Source: CAXXOK01 sp035353615
GTDB taxonomy: Bacteria > Bacillota > Clostridia > Christensenellales > Aristaeellaceae
Assembly (NCBI GenBank): GCA_035353615.1
Contig: DAOPZY010000010.1
Location: 17,119-81,118, forward strand
Direction of reading: 5' to 3'
Length of the DNA: 64,000 nt
Shown: positions 17,855 to 26,488 of the stretch, piece by piece
Position numbering within the stretch: the stretch's first letter is position 1
Layout: each line of letters begins with the position of its first letter
Position numbers and translations under genes: made by a program
Notes under the pieces: model-generated
Database searches by the model: none
What the model was told of the DNA's origin: nothing
The model's input: the letters and a program-made list of their open reading frames with translations, nothing else

Positions 17855-20011
17855 ATGGATATTCTGAACCTGTTGTGCAAGGAATTTCATCTTCAGGCCA
17901 CACAATGCCAGAACGTGATCGGCCTGATCGACGATGGCAATACGATCCCCTTCATTGCCCGTTACCGCAAGGAAATGACCGGTTCCATGGACGATCAGCT
18001 CCTGCGCGAGGTATACGAAAGGCTGCAATACCTGCGAAGCCTGGACAAGCGCCGTGAAGAAATTCAAAAAAGCATGACCGAGCAAAATGTGCTCACCGAC
18101 GAGCTGGCCGCCAAGCTGGCGTCCGCCGCCACCCTTGCGGAATTGGAGGATCTGTACCGCCCCTTCCGCCCCAAGCGCCGCACGCGCGCGACCATTGCCA
18201 AGGAAAAAGGGTTGGAGCCGCTCGCGCTTACGCTTTTGATGCAAAATGAAAAGAAGATAACCCTCGCGGAGCTGGCCGCGCCCTTCCTGAGCGAGGAAAA
18301 AGGCGTTGCCACAGCGGACGAGGCGCTGCAGGGCGCGCGCGACATCATCGCCGAGCAGATGAGCGACGACGCGGACGTGCGCAAGGCCACCCGCGCGCTG
18401 GCGTTCCGCAGCGGCGTGATGGTTACCGCCAAGGCCAAGGATGAGGACAGCGTTTACAGCATGTACTACGATTTTAAGCAGGACGTGCGCACCCTGCCCG
18501 GCCACCGCATCCTCGCCATCAACCGTGGGGAACGGGAGGAATTTCTCAAAACCGTTGTGCAGATGGATGACAGCGGCAGCCTGAGCATTTTGGAAAAAGC
18601 GTTTGTGCGCGAGGGCAGCGTAACCACCGAGCAGGTTCGGTTGGCTGCTCAGGACGCATGGCAGCGGCTGATTGAGCCAAGCATTGAGCGCGAGGTGCGC
18701 GCCGAGCTGACCGACAAGGCGAGCGCCGCGGCCATTCAGGTGTTTGGCAAAAACCTGCACCAGCTGTTGATGGCGCCGCCCATCAAGGGCCGCGTGACCC
18801 TGGGGGTGGATCCGGGTTTCCGCACCGGCTGCAAGCTGGCCGTTGTGGATGAAAACGGCAAAGTGCTCGCCACCGGCGTCGGGCATTTTACCTTGCCGGG
18901 GATGGAGGCTGGCAAAGCCCGCGCCAAGGCGGATATCCTTGCCATGTGTAAAACCTACGGCGTAACCGCCATCGCCATCGGCAACGGCACCGCGTCGCGA
19001 GAGGCGGAGCAGTTTATCGTTTCCCTTTTGCCGGAGCTTGCCAAGGGTACGGCGTACATGCTTGTGAGCGAGGCGGGCGCGTCGGTATATTCCGCCAGCA
19101 AGCTGGCTGCGGAGGAGTTTCCGCAGTATGACGTTTCCCTGCGCAGCGCCGTGAGTATCGCGCGCCGCATGCAGGATCCGCTTGCGGAGCTGGTCAAGAT
19201 TGATCCCAAGGCCATCGGCGTGGGCCAATATCAGCACGATTTGAAGGAAAACGAGCTGAACGAGGCGCTGGGCGGCGTTGTGGAAGGCTGCGTCAACAGC
19301 GTCGGGGTCGAGGTTTCCACCGCGTCCCCCTCCCTGCTCAGCCACGTGGCCGGCATCGGGCCGGCGCTTGCGAAAAACATCGTCGCCTACCGTGAGGAAA
19401 ACGGCATTCAAAGCCGCGCGGAGCTTAAAAAAGTGCCCAAACTAGGCCCTAAGGCGTTTGAACAGTGCGCCGGCTTCATCCGCGTGGCGGACAGTAAAAA
19501 CGTGCTGGACGCGACCGCCGTGCACCCGGAAAGCTACGACGCGGCCAAGGCCCTCCTGCTAGCGTTGGGGTACAACATGGCCGACGTGCGCGCGGGCAAA
19601 CTGGCCGATCTGCAGCAGCGCGCAGATGAAAAAGGCTTGCGCGCCCTCGCTGCGGAGCTAAACGTCGGCGAGCCGACCCTGAAGGACATTGTGCGCGAAC
19701 TGCAAAAGCCCGGTCGCGACCCGCGCGACGATCTGCCCAAGCCCATTTTGCGCACCGATGTGCTGGATATCAAGGATTTGCAGCCCGGTATGGAGCTGAT
19801 GGGCACGGTGCGCAATGTGATCGATTTCGGCGCGTTTGTTGATATCGGCGTGCATCAGGATGGGCTGGTGCACATCAGCCGCATTGCCAACCGCTACATC
19901 AAGCACCCCAGCGAGGTGCTCAAGGTGGGCGATATTGTCAAGGTTTGGGTGGTGGAGGTGGATGTGAAAAAGCAGCGCATCGCGCTCACCATGTTGCCCC
20001 CCAAAGCCTGA
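17855..20011 (+). CDS. tex: Tex family RNA-binding transcription accessory protein
   Basis: A 718-residue Tex protein, of the expected length. The N-terminal helical region begins in the family way (LLCKEFHL, then GNTIPFIARYRKEMTG). A YqgF/RNase H-like domain follows (LGVDPGFRTGC near residue 320), then tandem helix-hairpin-helix motifs (HVAGIGPALAKNIV near 495), and a C-terminal S1 domain (GTVRNVIDFGAFVDIGVHQDG region, about 650-718). Tex binds RNA and affects transcription or translation; its exact role is unclear. The ATG at 17855 matches the family N-terminus; the frame extends to a GTG at 17816. AAAGGAA lies 14 bases upstream, which is a weak site. Confidence 0.95.
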   Translation: MDILNLLCKEFHLQATQCQNVIGLIDDGNTIPFIARYRKEMTGSMDDQLLREVYERLQYLRSLDKRREEIQKSMTEQNVLTDELAAKLASAATLAELEDLYRPFRPKRRTRATIAKEKGLEPLALTLLMQNEKKITLAELAAPFLSEEKGVATADEALQGARDIIAEQMSDDADVRKATRALAFRSGVMVTAKAKDEDSVYSMYYDFKQDVRTLPGHRILAINRGEREEFLKTVVQMDDSGSLSILEKAFVREGSVTTEQVRLAAQDAWQRLIEPSIEREVRAELTDKASAAAIQVFGKNLHQLLMAPPIKGRVTLGVDPGFRTGCKLAVVDENGKVLATGVGHFTLPGMEAGKARAKADILAMCKTYGVTAIAIGNGTASREAEQFIVSLLPELAKGTAYMLVSEAGASVYSASKLAAEEFPQYDVSLRSAVSIARRMQDPLAELVKIDPKAIGVGQYQHDLKENELNEALGGVVEGCVNSVGVEVSTASPSLLSHVAGIGPALAKNIVAYREENGIQSRAELKKVPKLGPKAFEQCAGFIRVADSKNVLDATAVHPESYDAAKALLLALGYNMADVRAGKLADLQQRADEKGLRALAAELNVGEPTLKDIVRELQKPGRDPRDDLPKPILRTDVLDIKDLQPGMELMGTVRNVIDFGAFVDIGVHQDGLVHISRIANRYIKHPSEVLKVGDIVKVWVVEVDVKKQRIALTMLPPKA

Positions 20012-20146
20012 CCGGGCACGGTTTACGCTACCGGATCGGCTTTTGCCGCACACCGGCGCGCTGTTCATGCGCCGCTTCCTGCGCTGCCGCCAGCCCCGCC
20101 GGGGATGCCTCAAGGCTTGCCCCGCGCTGTATTTTGGTTGTTTTTT

Positions 20147-20176
20147 GAAACCCCGGTATTGACTTGCCGGGGTTTC
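20147..20176 (+). repeat. Perfect inverted repeat around the -35 box of the lysine transporter promoter
   Basis: GAAACCCCGG (20147-20156) and CCGGGGTTTC (20167-20176) are exact complements separated by 10 bases. The loop carries the TTGACT -35 element. It may be a repressor operator, or the terminator of tex, though no clear T-run follows. Confidence 0.7.
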
Positions 20177-20186
20177 GTTGTACAAT
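20159..20186 (+). promoter_or_regulatory. Promoter of the lysine-riboswitch transcript
   Basis: TTGACT (20159-20164) and TACAAT (20181-20186) are 16 bases apart. Transcription would begin shortly ahead of the riboswitch. Confidence 0.75.
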
Positions 20187-20209
20187 GAAAACAGAAGTCA
20201 GGCGGGCAA

Positions 20210-20390
20210 CTGTCTGGCGGAATAGAGGCGCGGTTGTCAGCAGTACCCTCGGGAGCCCTTCGTCGGGCCGGGATCGCAGGGGAAAGGGGCAATCGCCGAA
20301 GTGTCGGCTTGGACGAGGAGTTGGCATTGGGCGTCGGGACAACATCCCGCCGACTGTCACGGCAAACGCCGTGGAGCGCTATTCGGATCG
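20210..20390 (+). promoter_or_regulatory. Lysine riboswitch (L box)
   Basis: Conserved L-box elements occur in order: AGAGGCGCGG (20224-20233) at the base of the five-way junction, an AGTA element soon after, CGCCGAAG (20294-20301), the ACTGTCAC block (20353-20360), and GTGGAGCGCTATTC (20371-20384), whose CTATTC closes helix P1 with GAATAG at 20219-20224. Lysine binding would stabilise P1 and allow the terminator at 20418-20444 to form, switching off the transporter behind it. This assigns lysine as the regulator, and by inference as the substrate, of the ABC transporter. Confidence 0.92.
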
Positions 20391-20417
20391 ATTTCTTGCT
20401 GTTACGGAGTTAGAATC

Positions 20418-20444
20418 GGCGAAGGCGCAAGCTTTCGCCTTTTT
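20418..20444 (+). terminator. Riboswitch-controlled intrinsic terminator
   Basis: GGCGAAGGC (20418-20426) pairs with GCTTTCGCC (20431-20439) around a GCAA tetraloop, followed directly by TTTTT. It sits between the lysine aptamer and the transporter start codon, as expected for transcription attenuation. Confidence 0.9.
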
Positions 20445-20488
20445 CTATTGATCTGGCCAGATGGATTATGCAAGAGGAGGCAACCCCA

Positions 20489-21301
20489 ATGAAAAAAATC
20501 GTTTCGATCCTGCTCGCCCTGGCAATGCTGATAGGAGTTTCTTCCGCCATGGCGGAAGGCACCCTGCGCGTCGGCATGGAATGCAACTACGCGCCTTTTA
20601 ACTGGACTCAGGCGGAGCCCAGCGATTTCACCGTGCCCATTGACGGCGGCGCGGGCTACGCCGACGGTTACGATGTGCAAATTGCCAAAAAAATTGCCGA
20701 AGGTCTGGGCATGGATCTTGTGATTGTGAAAACCGAGTGGGACGGCCTGCCCCCCGCGGTGACCAGCGGCGCGATCGACGCGATCATCGCCGGCATGAGC
20801 CCCACCGAGGAACGCAAGGCTACGCTGGACTTTACCGATCCCTACTACACCAGCGAGCTGGTCGTCGTGGTAAAAAAGGACGGCGCCTTTGCCGCTGCCA
20901 CTTCGCTTGCGGATTTCACCGGCGCGGCGATTACGGCGCAGCTGAACACCTTCCACTACACCGTGATTGACCAGATCCCCGGCGTCAACAAGCTACCCGC
21001 CATGGAAAGCTTCCCCGCGATGATCGTGGCCCTGCAGAGCGGCGCGATTGACGGCTACATTGCCGAACGTCCCGGCGCGGTTGCGGATACCACCGCCAAC
21101 CCGGACCTGACCTTCATCAAGTTTGACGAAGGCAAGGGCTTCACCACCTCCGAGGCGGATGTGAGCGTCGCGGTCGCCCTCAACAAGGGCAGCGATCTGG
21201 TCGCCCCCATCAACGCCATCCTTGCGGGCATCGATACCGACACCCGCAACCAGATGATGCTGGACGCGACTGCCCGTCAGCCGCTGAGCACCGCCGAATA
21301 A
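20489..21301 (+). CDS. Amino acid (probably lysine) ABC transporter, substrate-binding protein
   Basis: A 270-residue periplasmic-binding-protein type II of the polar amino acid family (SBP_bac_3). A signal peptide ends at Ala-Met-Ala (about residue 22) with no lipobox Cys, unusual for a Gram-positive binding protein, which is normally a lipoprotein. Family features include LRVGMECNYAPFNW at the mature N-terminus, the GYDVQIAKKIAEGLG segment, and the DAIIAGMSPTEERKATLDFT hinge region. The start is the ATG at 20489 behind GAGGAGG, not the upstream in-frame ATG at 20468. The lysine riboswitch ahead points to lysine as ligand. First gene of a three-gene operon. Confidence 0.9.
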   Translation: MKKIVSILLALAMLIGVSSAMAEGTLRVGMECNYAPFNWTQAEPSDFTVPIDGGAGYADGYDVQIAKKIAEGLGMDLVIVKTEWDGLPPAVTSGAIDAIIAGMSPTEERKATLDFTDPYYTSELVVVVKKDGAFAAATSLADFTGAAITAQLNTFHYTVIDQIPGVNKLPAMESFPAMIVALQSGAIDGYIAERPGAVADTTANPDLTFIKFDEGKGFTTSEADVSVAVALNKGSDLVAPINAILAGIDTDTRNQMMLDATARQPLSTAE

Positions 21302-21374
21302 CCCCATCTGACGGTCACAGGGAACGCGTGCCTGAGGCGCGCGTTCCCTTATCGTTGTTTACGGAGGCATCAAT

Positions 21375-22169
21375 ATGCAGCTACCTTCGGATTTCTTTGG
21401 CTGGGTTGGCTTTTTGCTCAGCAAATACGGTTCACTGTTTCTGCAAGGCACAGGCATGACTCTGCTGATATCCCTCACGGGCACTGTGATCGGGTTTCTG
21501 ATCGGCCTGCTGGTAGCCATATTGCGCACCGTACCCACTACGCGGCGCACATCGCTTCCCATGCGGGGGCTGAAAACCGGGATGAATGTGCTGCTGAGCG
21601 CCTACATTGAGGTGTTTCGCGGCACGCCGATGATTGTGCAGGCCATGGTTATTTACTATGGCGCGATGCAGGCGGGCATTATCGGCCGCGGCACTCCGAT
21701 CCCGGTGGTCGCCATCTTCATTGTTTCCATCAACACCGGCGCGTACATGGCGGAAATTATCCGCGGCGGTATCATCAGCGTGGATAACGGCCAGAAGGAA
21801 GCGGCGCACGCCATTGGCATGACGCACTGGCAAAGCATGGTGAACGTGGTGTTGCCGCAAGCCGTACGCAACATCATGCCCTCCATCGGCAATGAGTTTG
21901 TCGTAAACATCAAGGACTCCAGCGTGCTCAACGTAATCGCAGTCAGCGAGCTGTTCTTCATGAGCAAATCCGCGGCTGGCACCTATCTGCGCTATTTCGA
22001 GGTGTTCGCGATCACCGCCGTTATCTATTTCATACTCACGTTCACGGTTACGCGCATCCTGCGGCTGATTGAGCGGAAAATGGACGGCAGCGGCACCTAC
22101 ACCATCCTCGGCTCCCAAACGGATAGCCAAAGCGCCATTACCGTAACCGAGTCGAACAAGGAGGGCTGA
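21375..22169 (+). CDS. Amino acid ABC transporter, permease
   Basis: A 264-residue permease of the HisM/GlnP family. Membrane segments lie at roughly 25-55, 75-105, 110-130 and 210-240. The cytoplasmic coupling loop is clear: EAAHAIGMTHWQSMVNVVLPQA, broken here after 20 residues as the EAA motif contacting the ATPase (about residues 137-158). A single permease gene implies a homodimer. The ATG follows ACGGAGG. The C-terminal tail after the last membrane segment is polar and longer than usual. It is the second gene of the riboswitch-controlled operon. Confidence 0.93.
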   Translation: MQLPSDFFGWVGFLLSKYGSLFLQGTGMTLLISLTGTVIGFLIGLLVAILRTVPTTRRTSLPMRGLKTGMNVLLSAYIEVFRGTPMIVQAMVIYYGAMQAGIIGRGTPIPVVAIFIVSINTGAYMAEIIRGGIISVDNGQKEAAHAIGMTHWQSMVNVVLPQAVRNIMPSIGNEFVVNIKDSSVLNVIAVSELFFMSKSAAGTYLRYFEVFAITAVIYFILTFTVTRILRLIERKMDGSGTYTILGSQTDSQSAITVTESNKEG

Positions 22170-22172
22170 GCC

Positions 22173-22916
22173 ATGGAAAAGAATCCGACCCTTTTGGAGA
22201 TCAGCCACCTGATGAAGCGCTTCGGCAACCACGAGGTGCTCACGGATATTTCCTTTACCGTTGGCGAGGGAGACGTAACCTGTATTATCGGCGCGAGCGG
22301 TTCCGGCAAAAGCACGCTTTTGCGGTGCGTCAACTTTTTGGAGGAGCCTACGGCGGGGCAGATTCTGTTCCGCGGCAAGGACGCGGAAACAGGCTGGAAA
22401 CGGGCGGAATACCATTCCAAAGTGGGCATGGTTTTCCAATCGTTTAACCTGTTCAGCAACATGTCGGTGTTGGACAACTGCAACTCCGGCCAGATGCGGG
22501 TGCTCAAGCGCGATCGGAAAACTGCGACCGAAAAAACCATGATGTACCTGACCAAGGTTGGCATGGCGCCGTACTGCAACGCCCGCCCCGCCCAGCTTTC
22601 CGGCGGGCAAAAGCAGCGCGTAGCCATTGCGCGCGCGCTGGCGATGGACCCGGAGGTTCTGCTGTTTGACGAGCCGACCAGCGCGCTGGACCCGGAAATG
22701 GTGGGCGAGGTTTTGGCCGTGATGCGGGATTTGGCCCTCGGCGGCTTAACCATGCTGATTGTCACCCATGAAATGAGCTTTGCCAAGGATGTTTGCAACC
22801 GCGTCATCTTTATGGATCAGGGCCTGATTGTGGAGGACGGTGCGCCCGGCGAAATTTTTACGCAGCCCCGACAAGCCCGCACGCGCGAATTTTTAAGCCG
22901 CGTGCTTCAGCGGTAA
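22173..22916 (+). CDS. Amino acid ABC transporter, ATP-binding protein
   Basis: A 247-residue ABC ATPase of the polar amino acid uptake family (GlnQ/HisP type). Walker A is GASGSGKST (residues 40-48), the signature is LSGGQKQR, and Walker B is VLLFDEPTSALDPE; the H-loop is in VTHEMSFA. It energises the permease encoded 3 bases upstream. GGAGGG lies at the end of the permease gene, indicating coupled translation. A strong terminator follows. Confidence 0.95.
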   Translation: MEKNPTLLEISHLMKRFGNHEVLTDISFTVGEGDVTCIIGASGSGKSTLLRCVNFLEEPTAGQILFRGKDAETGWKRAEYHSKVGMVFQSFNLFSNMSVLDNCNSGQMRVLKRDRKTATEKTMMYLTKVGMAPYCNARPAQLSGGQKQRVAIARALAMDPEVLLFDEPTSALDPEMVGEVLAVMRDLALGGLTMLIVTHEMSFAKDVCNRVIFMDQGLIVEDGAPGEIFTQPRQARTREFLSRVLQR

Positions 22917-22954
22917 CCCAGCCTGTCCAGCGTATTCAACGCATACGGCAAACC

Positions 22955-23008
22955 AAACCGTCGGCCCTCGGTTCCGGAAAGGGAACCTTGAGCCGACGGT
23001 TTTTATTT
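22955..23008 (+). terminator. Intrinsic terminator of the lysine transporter operon
   Basis: AAACCGTCGGC (22955-22965) pairs with GCCGACGGTTT (22992-23002); an inner GGTTCC/GGGAACC stem lies in the loop. TTATTTT follows. Confidence 0.9.
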
Positions 23009-23257
23009 TACCATGAGTTTCCGAAACCCACGTGCGGTGGCGTTCGCGCGCCCAAACGGATTTGAACAGGGCGGAGGCTACAGTTGCCCCATCGCGGGAA
23101 AAGGTCGGTTTGCAGCCTTTCCGGTTGCGGGAATTGCTTTCCGCATGGGGTAACTGCTTCAAAAGCAAGCCAACCCGCTACGGGGGGGCATGGGCAACCA
23201 GACGCGGCGCGACGGTAAGATTCGGCTTTCGCAACTCTGGCAATCGTCGCTTTGTTT

Positions 23258-23340
23258 TTACGACTGCGCCCCAAGGGTCACATCCCGGTCGTTCAGCCGC
23301 ACGGTCACCGGTTTTCCGGGCAGAAAAACCAGCCTCGCGC
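23258..23340 (-). pseudogene. Remnant of a second GH65 gene 3' end
   Basis: About 83 bases repeat the last codons and stop of the intact GH65 gene (23369 onward), offset by 111 bases. On the minus strand the remnant reads LVFLPGKPVTVRLNDRDV, then TLGAQS and a stop; the intact gene ends LVFVSGKPVTVRLNDRDV, then TLGAQS. Some differences are silent (the Thr-Leu-Gly codons). Upstream of the remnant homology fades within a few codons. The rest of 23009-23257 has no supported gene. Confidence 0.75.
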
Positions 23341-23368
23341 TTGTTGATAACAACCGTCGCCTAACTTT

Positions 23369-25603
23369 TTACGACTGCGCCCCGAGTGTCACATCCCGGT
23401 CGTTCAGCCGCACGGTCACCGGTTTTCCGGACACAAAAACCAACTTCGTGCCGGCCGAATCCACCTCGCAGCGGAAACAGCCGCCGCGGTACCGCAAGGT
23501 AAAGCAATAGCCGGCCCAGCCCGGGGGCAGCATCGGCGCGAGCGAAAGCCCCTCGCGCGTGAGCATTAACCCCGCGAACCCCATCAGCACGCACAGGTAC
23601 GCTCCGCCCATGTTGGCGGTATGCAAACCGTCGCGCGTGTTGCCGTGCGTGTCGCTCACATCCAGATCAACCGTTTCCCTGAACAGCTCATCCGCCTTCC
23701 GAGCCATACCCAGCCGTGCGGCCATCATCGCAAACACGCACAGCGACAGGGACGAATCGTGCGTGGTTACGCGGTCGTAGTAGAAATAGCTTCGGCGGAT
23801 GGTCGCGCTGTCCGCCGTATGCGGAAACAGCAGATGCGCAAGCACCGTATCCGCCTGCTTGCAAACCTGATGCCGGTACAGAAACAGCGGATGGTAATGC
23901 AGCAGCAGCGGAAATTGGCTCTTAGGAATGGCTTGCAAATCCAGCGGCTTTTTTTTCAGGAAGGAATCGTCCTGCGGGCTGACGCCCAGCTGATCGTCCC
24001 TGGGAAAATACATTTGCTCCGCCGCCTGCTCAAAGGCAACAACTTCTTCCCCGGTCACGCCCGTCTTTTGCCGTACCGGGCCGTCCTGCCCAGTTTCGGC
24101 AAGCTGACGGAGCACCTGCGCCGCCCCGCGCAGGGTGTACTGCGCCGTTGCGTTGGTGTAAAAATTGTTGTCCACAAGGCAGGTGTATTCATCCGGGCCG
24201 GTCACGCACTCGATGCGGAAACCGCCCTCCCCCATATGCCCCAGCTCCAGCCAGAAACGCGCGATTTCCACCAGCGCCTCCGCGCCGTGTTCCGCCATAA
24301 AGGCCCAATCGTCGGTTGCGTACAGGTATTGTAAAAACGCGTAGGCAATGTCGCCGTCAATGTGGTATTGCGCCGTGCCGGCGGGAAAATACGCGGAGCA
24401 TTCGTCGCCGTCAATGGTGCGCCAAGGGTACAGCGCGCCTCCGGAAAAGCCCAGCGAGCGCGCGTTTGCCCGCGCCCTTTCCAGCAGGGCGCAGCGGTAC
24501 AGCATCATCTGCCGGGCCATCGCGGGCTGCGTCCATAAAAACAGCGGCATCACGTAAATCTCACTGTCCCAGAAGGTATGGCCTTCGTAACCCTCGCCGC
24601 TCAGCCCCTTTGCGGCCACATTGCTGACCCCGTCGGTCCCGGTGGATTGGTACAGCTCGTACAGGTTATAATCCATGGCCTGTTGCAAATGGATATCACC
24701 GGGGATTTCCACGCGCGATGCCCGCCAGAACGACGCGAGGCATTCCGCCTGTTGCGCTTCCAACAGGTCCGCGCCAAGCGACCGGCAGGCTGCCAACCCC
24801 TTGGCCGCCGCGTCGGAAGGGTTTGCATCCCGGCGGCTGTCGGCATAATATGCGTATTGAATCAGCTCCACGCTTTGCCCCGGTTGCAGCATGCCAACAA
24901 AGGTTGCCTCCGCCATCGCGTCGTTCGCTGTATGCGTTGCCGGAAAAGGGCAGTCATGCGCGACCCGGCAACCCATCGAAAGCCCCGAGCGCAGCGTATG
25001 TGCCGTGGCAACGGCAATGTCGCCGTCCCAGCCTACCGTGTCCACCGCGAGGCAACGGAGGGGCTCAGCCGCCACACGGGGATCATTCGTGCCCGCGTGG
25101 TTGCGCACATCCGCGTTCAGGCAGGCCGTCAGCCGCACAGCGCCGGCAAAGCCCTCGGAAGCAACCCGGTAACGAAGCAGAAACAGCCCTTTGTGCATGA
25201 AGGATACCATCCGCAGCACCGTGATGCGCAGATCGCCCTTCGCCGTATGCCACAGGCTGGTTCTGCACGTGCGCCCAGCCGCCATGTCCAACGTTTGCTC
25301 CCGGCTTTGCACATCCCCGCCGAACATGGAGTATAATTGACCCTCCGCCTCCAGCACAACGGTTTGCGCATCCGGCAGGTTCACCATCACCTGCTGGGTT
25401 TCGGGAAAGCCGTACAGTTTTTCCCCGTATCGCACGTCCTTGAGCTCGTAAAACGCATTCAGATACGTGCCTCGGATGCTGTCCACACCCGTCGCCGGGC
25501 CTTCCTCCGGCGCGGCGCGCACGCCCAGGTATCCGTTTGCGTTATGGTAAAGCGTTTCAAGGTGCGCAAAATTCTCGCGCGCCCAGGTCTGCGTCATGTT
25601 CAC
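23369..25603 (-). CDS. Glycoside hydrolase family 65 protein, probable disaccharide phosphorylase
   Basis: A 744-residue GH65 enzyme; most members phosphorolyse alpha-glucosidic disaccharides (maltose, trehalose, kojibiose, nigerose) to beta-glucose 1-phosphate and a sugar. The N-terminal ETLYHNANGYLGVRA and the (alpha/alpha)6-barrel motif GHTFWDSEIYVMP (near residue 345) are diagnostic. The probable general acid is E472 in TGPDEY, followed by VDNNFYTN. The phosphate-site-like TTHDSSLS loop is present, favouring a phosphorylase over a hydrolase. The GTG start is 6 bases after AAGGAG at the end of the permease gene; an ATG follows two codons later. It is the last gene of an importer operon, which suggests intracellular use of the imported sugar. 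Confidence 0.9.
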   Translation of the reverse strand: MNMTQTWARENFAHLETLYHNANGYLGVRAAPEEGPATGVDSIRGTYLNAFYELKDVRYGEKLYGFPETQQVMVNLPDAQTVVLEAEGQLYSMFGGDVQSREQTLDMAAGRTCRTSLWHTAKGDLRITVLRMVSFMHKGLFLLRYRVASEGFAGAVRLTACLNADVRNHAGTNDPRVAAEPLRCLAVDTVGWDGDIAVATAHTLRSGLSMGCRVAHDCPFPATHTANDAMAEATFVGMLQPGQSVELIQYAYYADSRRDANPSDAAAKGLAACRSLGADLLEAQQAECLASFWRASRVEIPGDIHLQQAMDYNLYELYQSTGTDGVSNVAAKGLSGEGYEGHTFWDSEIYVMPLFLWTQPAMARQMMLYRCALLERARANARSLGFSGGALYPWRTIDGDECSAYFPAGTAQYHIDGDIAYAFLQYLYATDDWAFMAEHGAEALVEIARFWLELGHMGEGGFRIECVTGPDEYTCLVDNNFYTNATAQYTLRGAAQVLRQLAETGQDGPVRQKTGVTGEEVVAFEQAAEQMYFPRDDQLGVSPQDDSFLKKKPLDLQAIPKSQFPLLLHYHPLFLYRHQVCKQADTVLAHLLFPHTADSATIRRSYFYYDRVTTHDSSLSLCVFAMMAARLGMARKADELFRETVDLDVSDTHGNTRDGLHTANMGGAYLCVLMGFAGLMLTREGLSLAPMLPPGWAGYCFTLRYRGGCFRCEVDSAGTKLVFVSGKPVTVRLNDRDVTLGAQS

Positions 25604-25606
25604 GGC

Positions 25607-26473
25607 CTACTCCTTCACCGCGCCGGATGTGATGCCGGACACGATCTGTTTCTGAAACAGCAAAACGATCGCTAGGGTGGGGATCACCACCAGAATGGTG
25701 GCGGCGGTAATCTCACCCCACAGGATGGAGAACTGCGTTCTTAGTGCATTGATGGCCACCGGCACCGTCTGATATTCCTTTTCCGCGTTAAGCGTATAGG
25801 TGAGCAGATACTCGTTCCACGCAGCGATAAAGGTCATGATGGCGGTGGTAAACACCCCCGGCGCGGCCATGGGGAAGATAACGCGCCACAGCGTTTGCCA
25901 CTGCGAGCAGCCATCGATTTTAGCAGCTTCCTCCACCGAAAGCGGAATCCGCTTAAAGTGAGCCACCATGATCCACACGGCGGAGGGCAGGGTGATGGTC
26001 GAATACGCCATGGCTACCCAGTAGCTGTTGAGCAGTTTGAGCTGGTAAAACATATTGAAGATCGGGCCTACAATAATCATCTGCGGAAACATGGAAATGC
26101 CCAGTATCAACGCCATCAGTGCGTTTTTACCGCGGAAATGGCACCGCGCGAGGATGTAGGCGCTCATGGAAGCTACCAGCACCACGTAGGCCGTTGTGAA
26201 ACCGCTGACCAGCAGGCTGTTGGCTACCGAATGCAGGATGCCCTTATGCACTACCGTCGTATAATTACTGACCGTCGGGTTCAGGGCGATCACGCGGAAA
26301 GCCGTGCTGGCCCCGTAGATTTCGCTGCCAGGCTTAAAGGAGGTTACCAGCACCCACAGAAACGGAAACAGGTTGATGGCGATAAAGCAGGCGATCAGCA
26401 CCCACATCAGGGTATGCCCAAGACGCCTGTTCCGATTGATGTTCGCGGGTTTTACGGCATGCAGGGTCGTCAT
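25607..26473 (-). CDS. Carbohydrate ABC transporter permease, MalG type
   Basis: A 288-residue permease with six predicted membrane segments (first at about 22-45). The EAA loop is EEAAKIDGCSQWQTLWRVIF, ending in P, at about residues 185-206. Family features include the N-terminal LFPFLWVLVTSFKP and a C-terminal basic-acidic end. It pairs with the MalF-type permease encoded just upstream. Its stop codon region carries the ribosome binding site for the GH65 gene. Confidence 0.93.
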   Translation of the reverse strand: MTTLHAVKPANINRNRRLGHTLMWVLIACFIAINLFPFLWVLVTSFKPGSEIYGASTAFRVIALNPTVSNYTTVVHKGILHSVANSLLVSGFTTAYVVLVASMSAYILARCHFRGKNALMALILGISMFPQMIIVGPIFNMFYQLKLLNSYWVAMAYSTITLPSAVWIMVAHFKRIPLSVEEAAKIDGCSQWQTLWRVIFPMAAPGVFTTAIMTFIAAWNEYLLTYTLNAEKEYQTVPVAINALRTQFSILWGEITAATILVVIPTLAIVLLFQKQIVSGITSGAVKE

Positions 26474-26488
26474 TTTCAGTCGCCTCCC

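Noticed and set aside
17717..19411. A 564-codon minus-strand frame opposite tex
   Set aside because: Antisense to a complete Tex protein and without recognisable domains.
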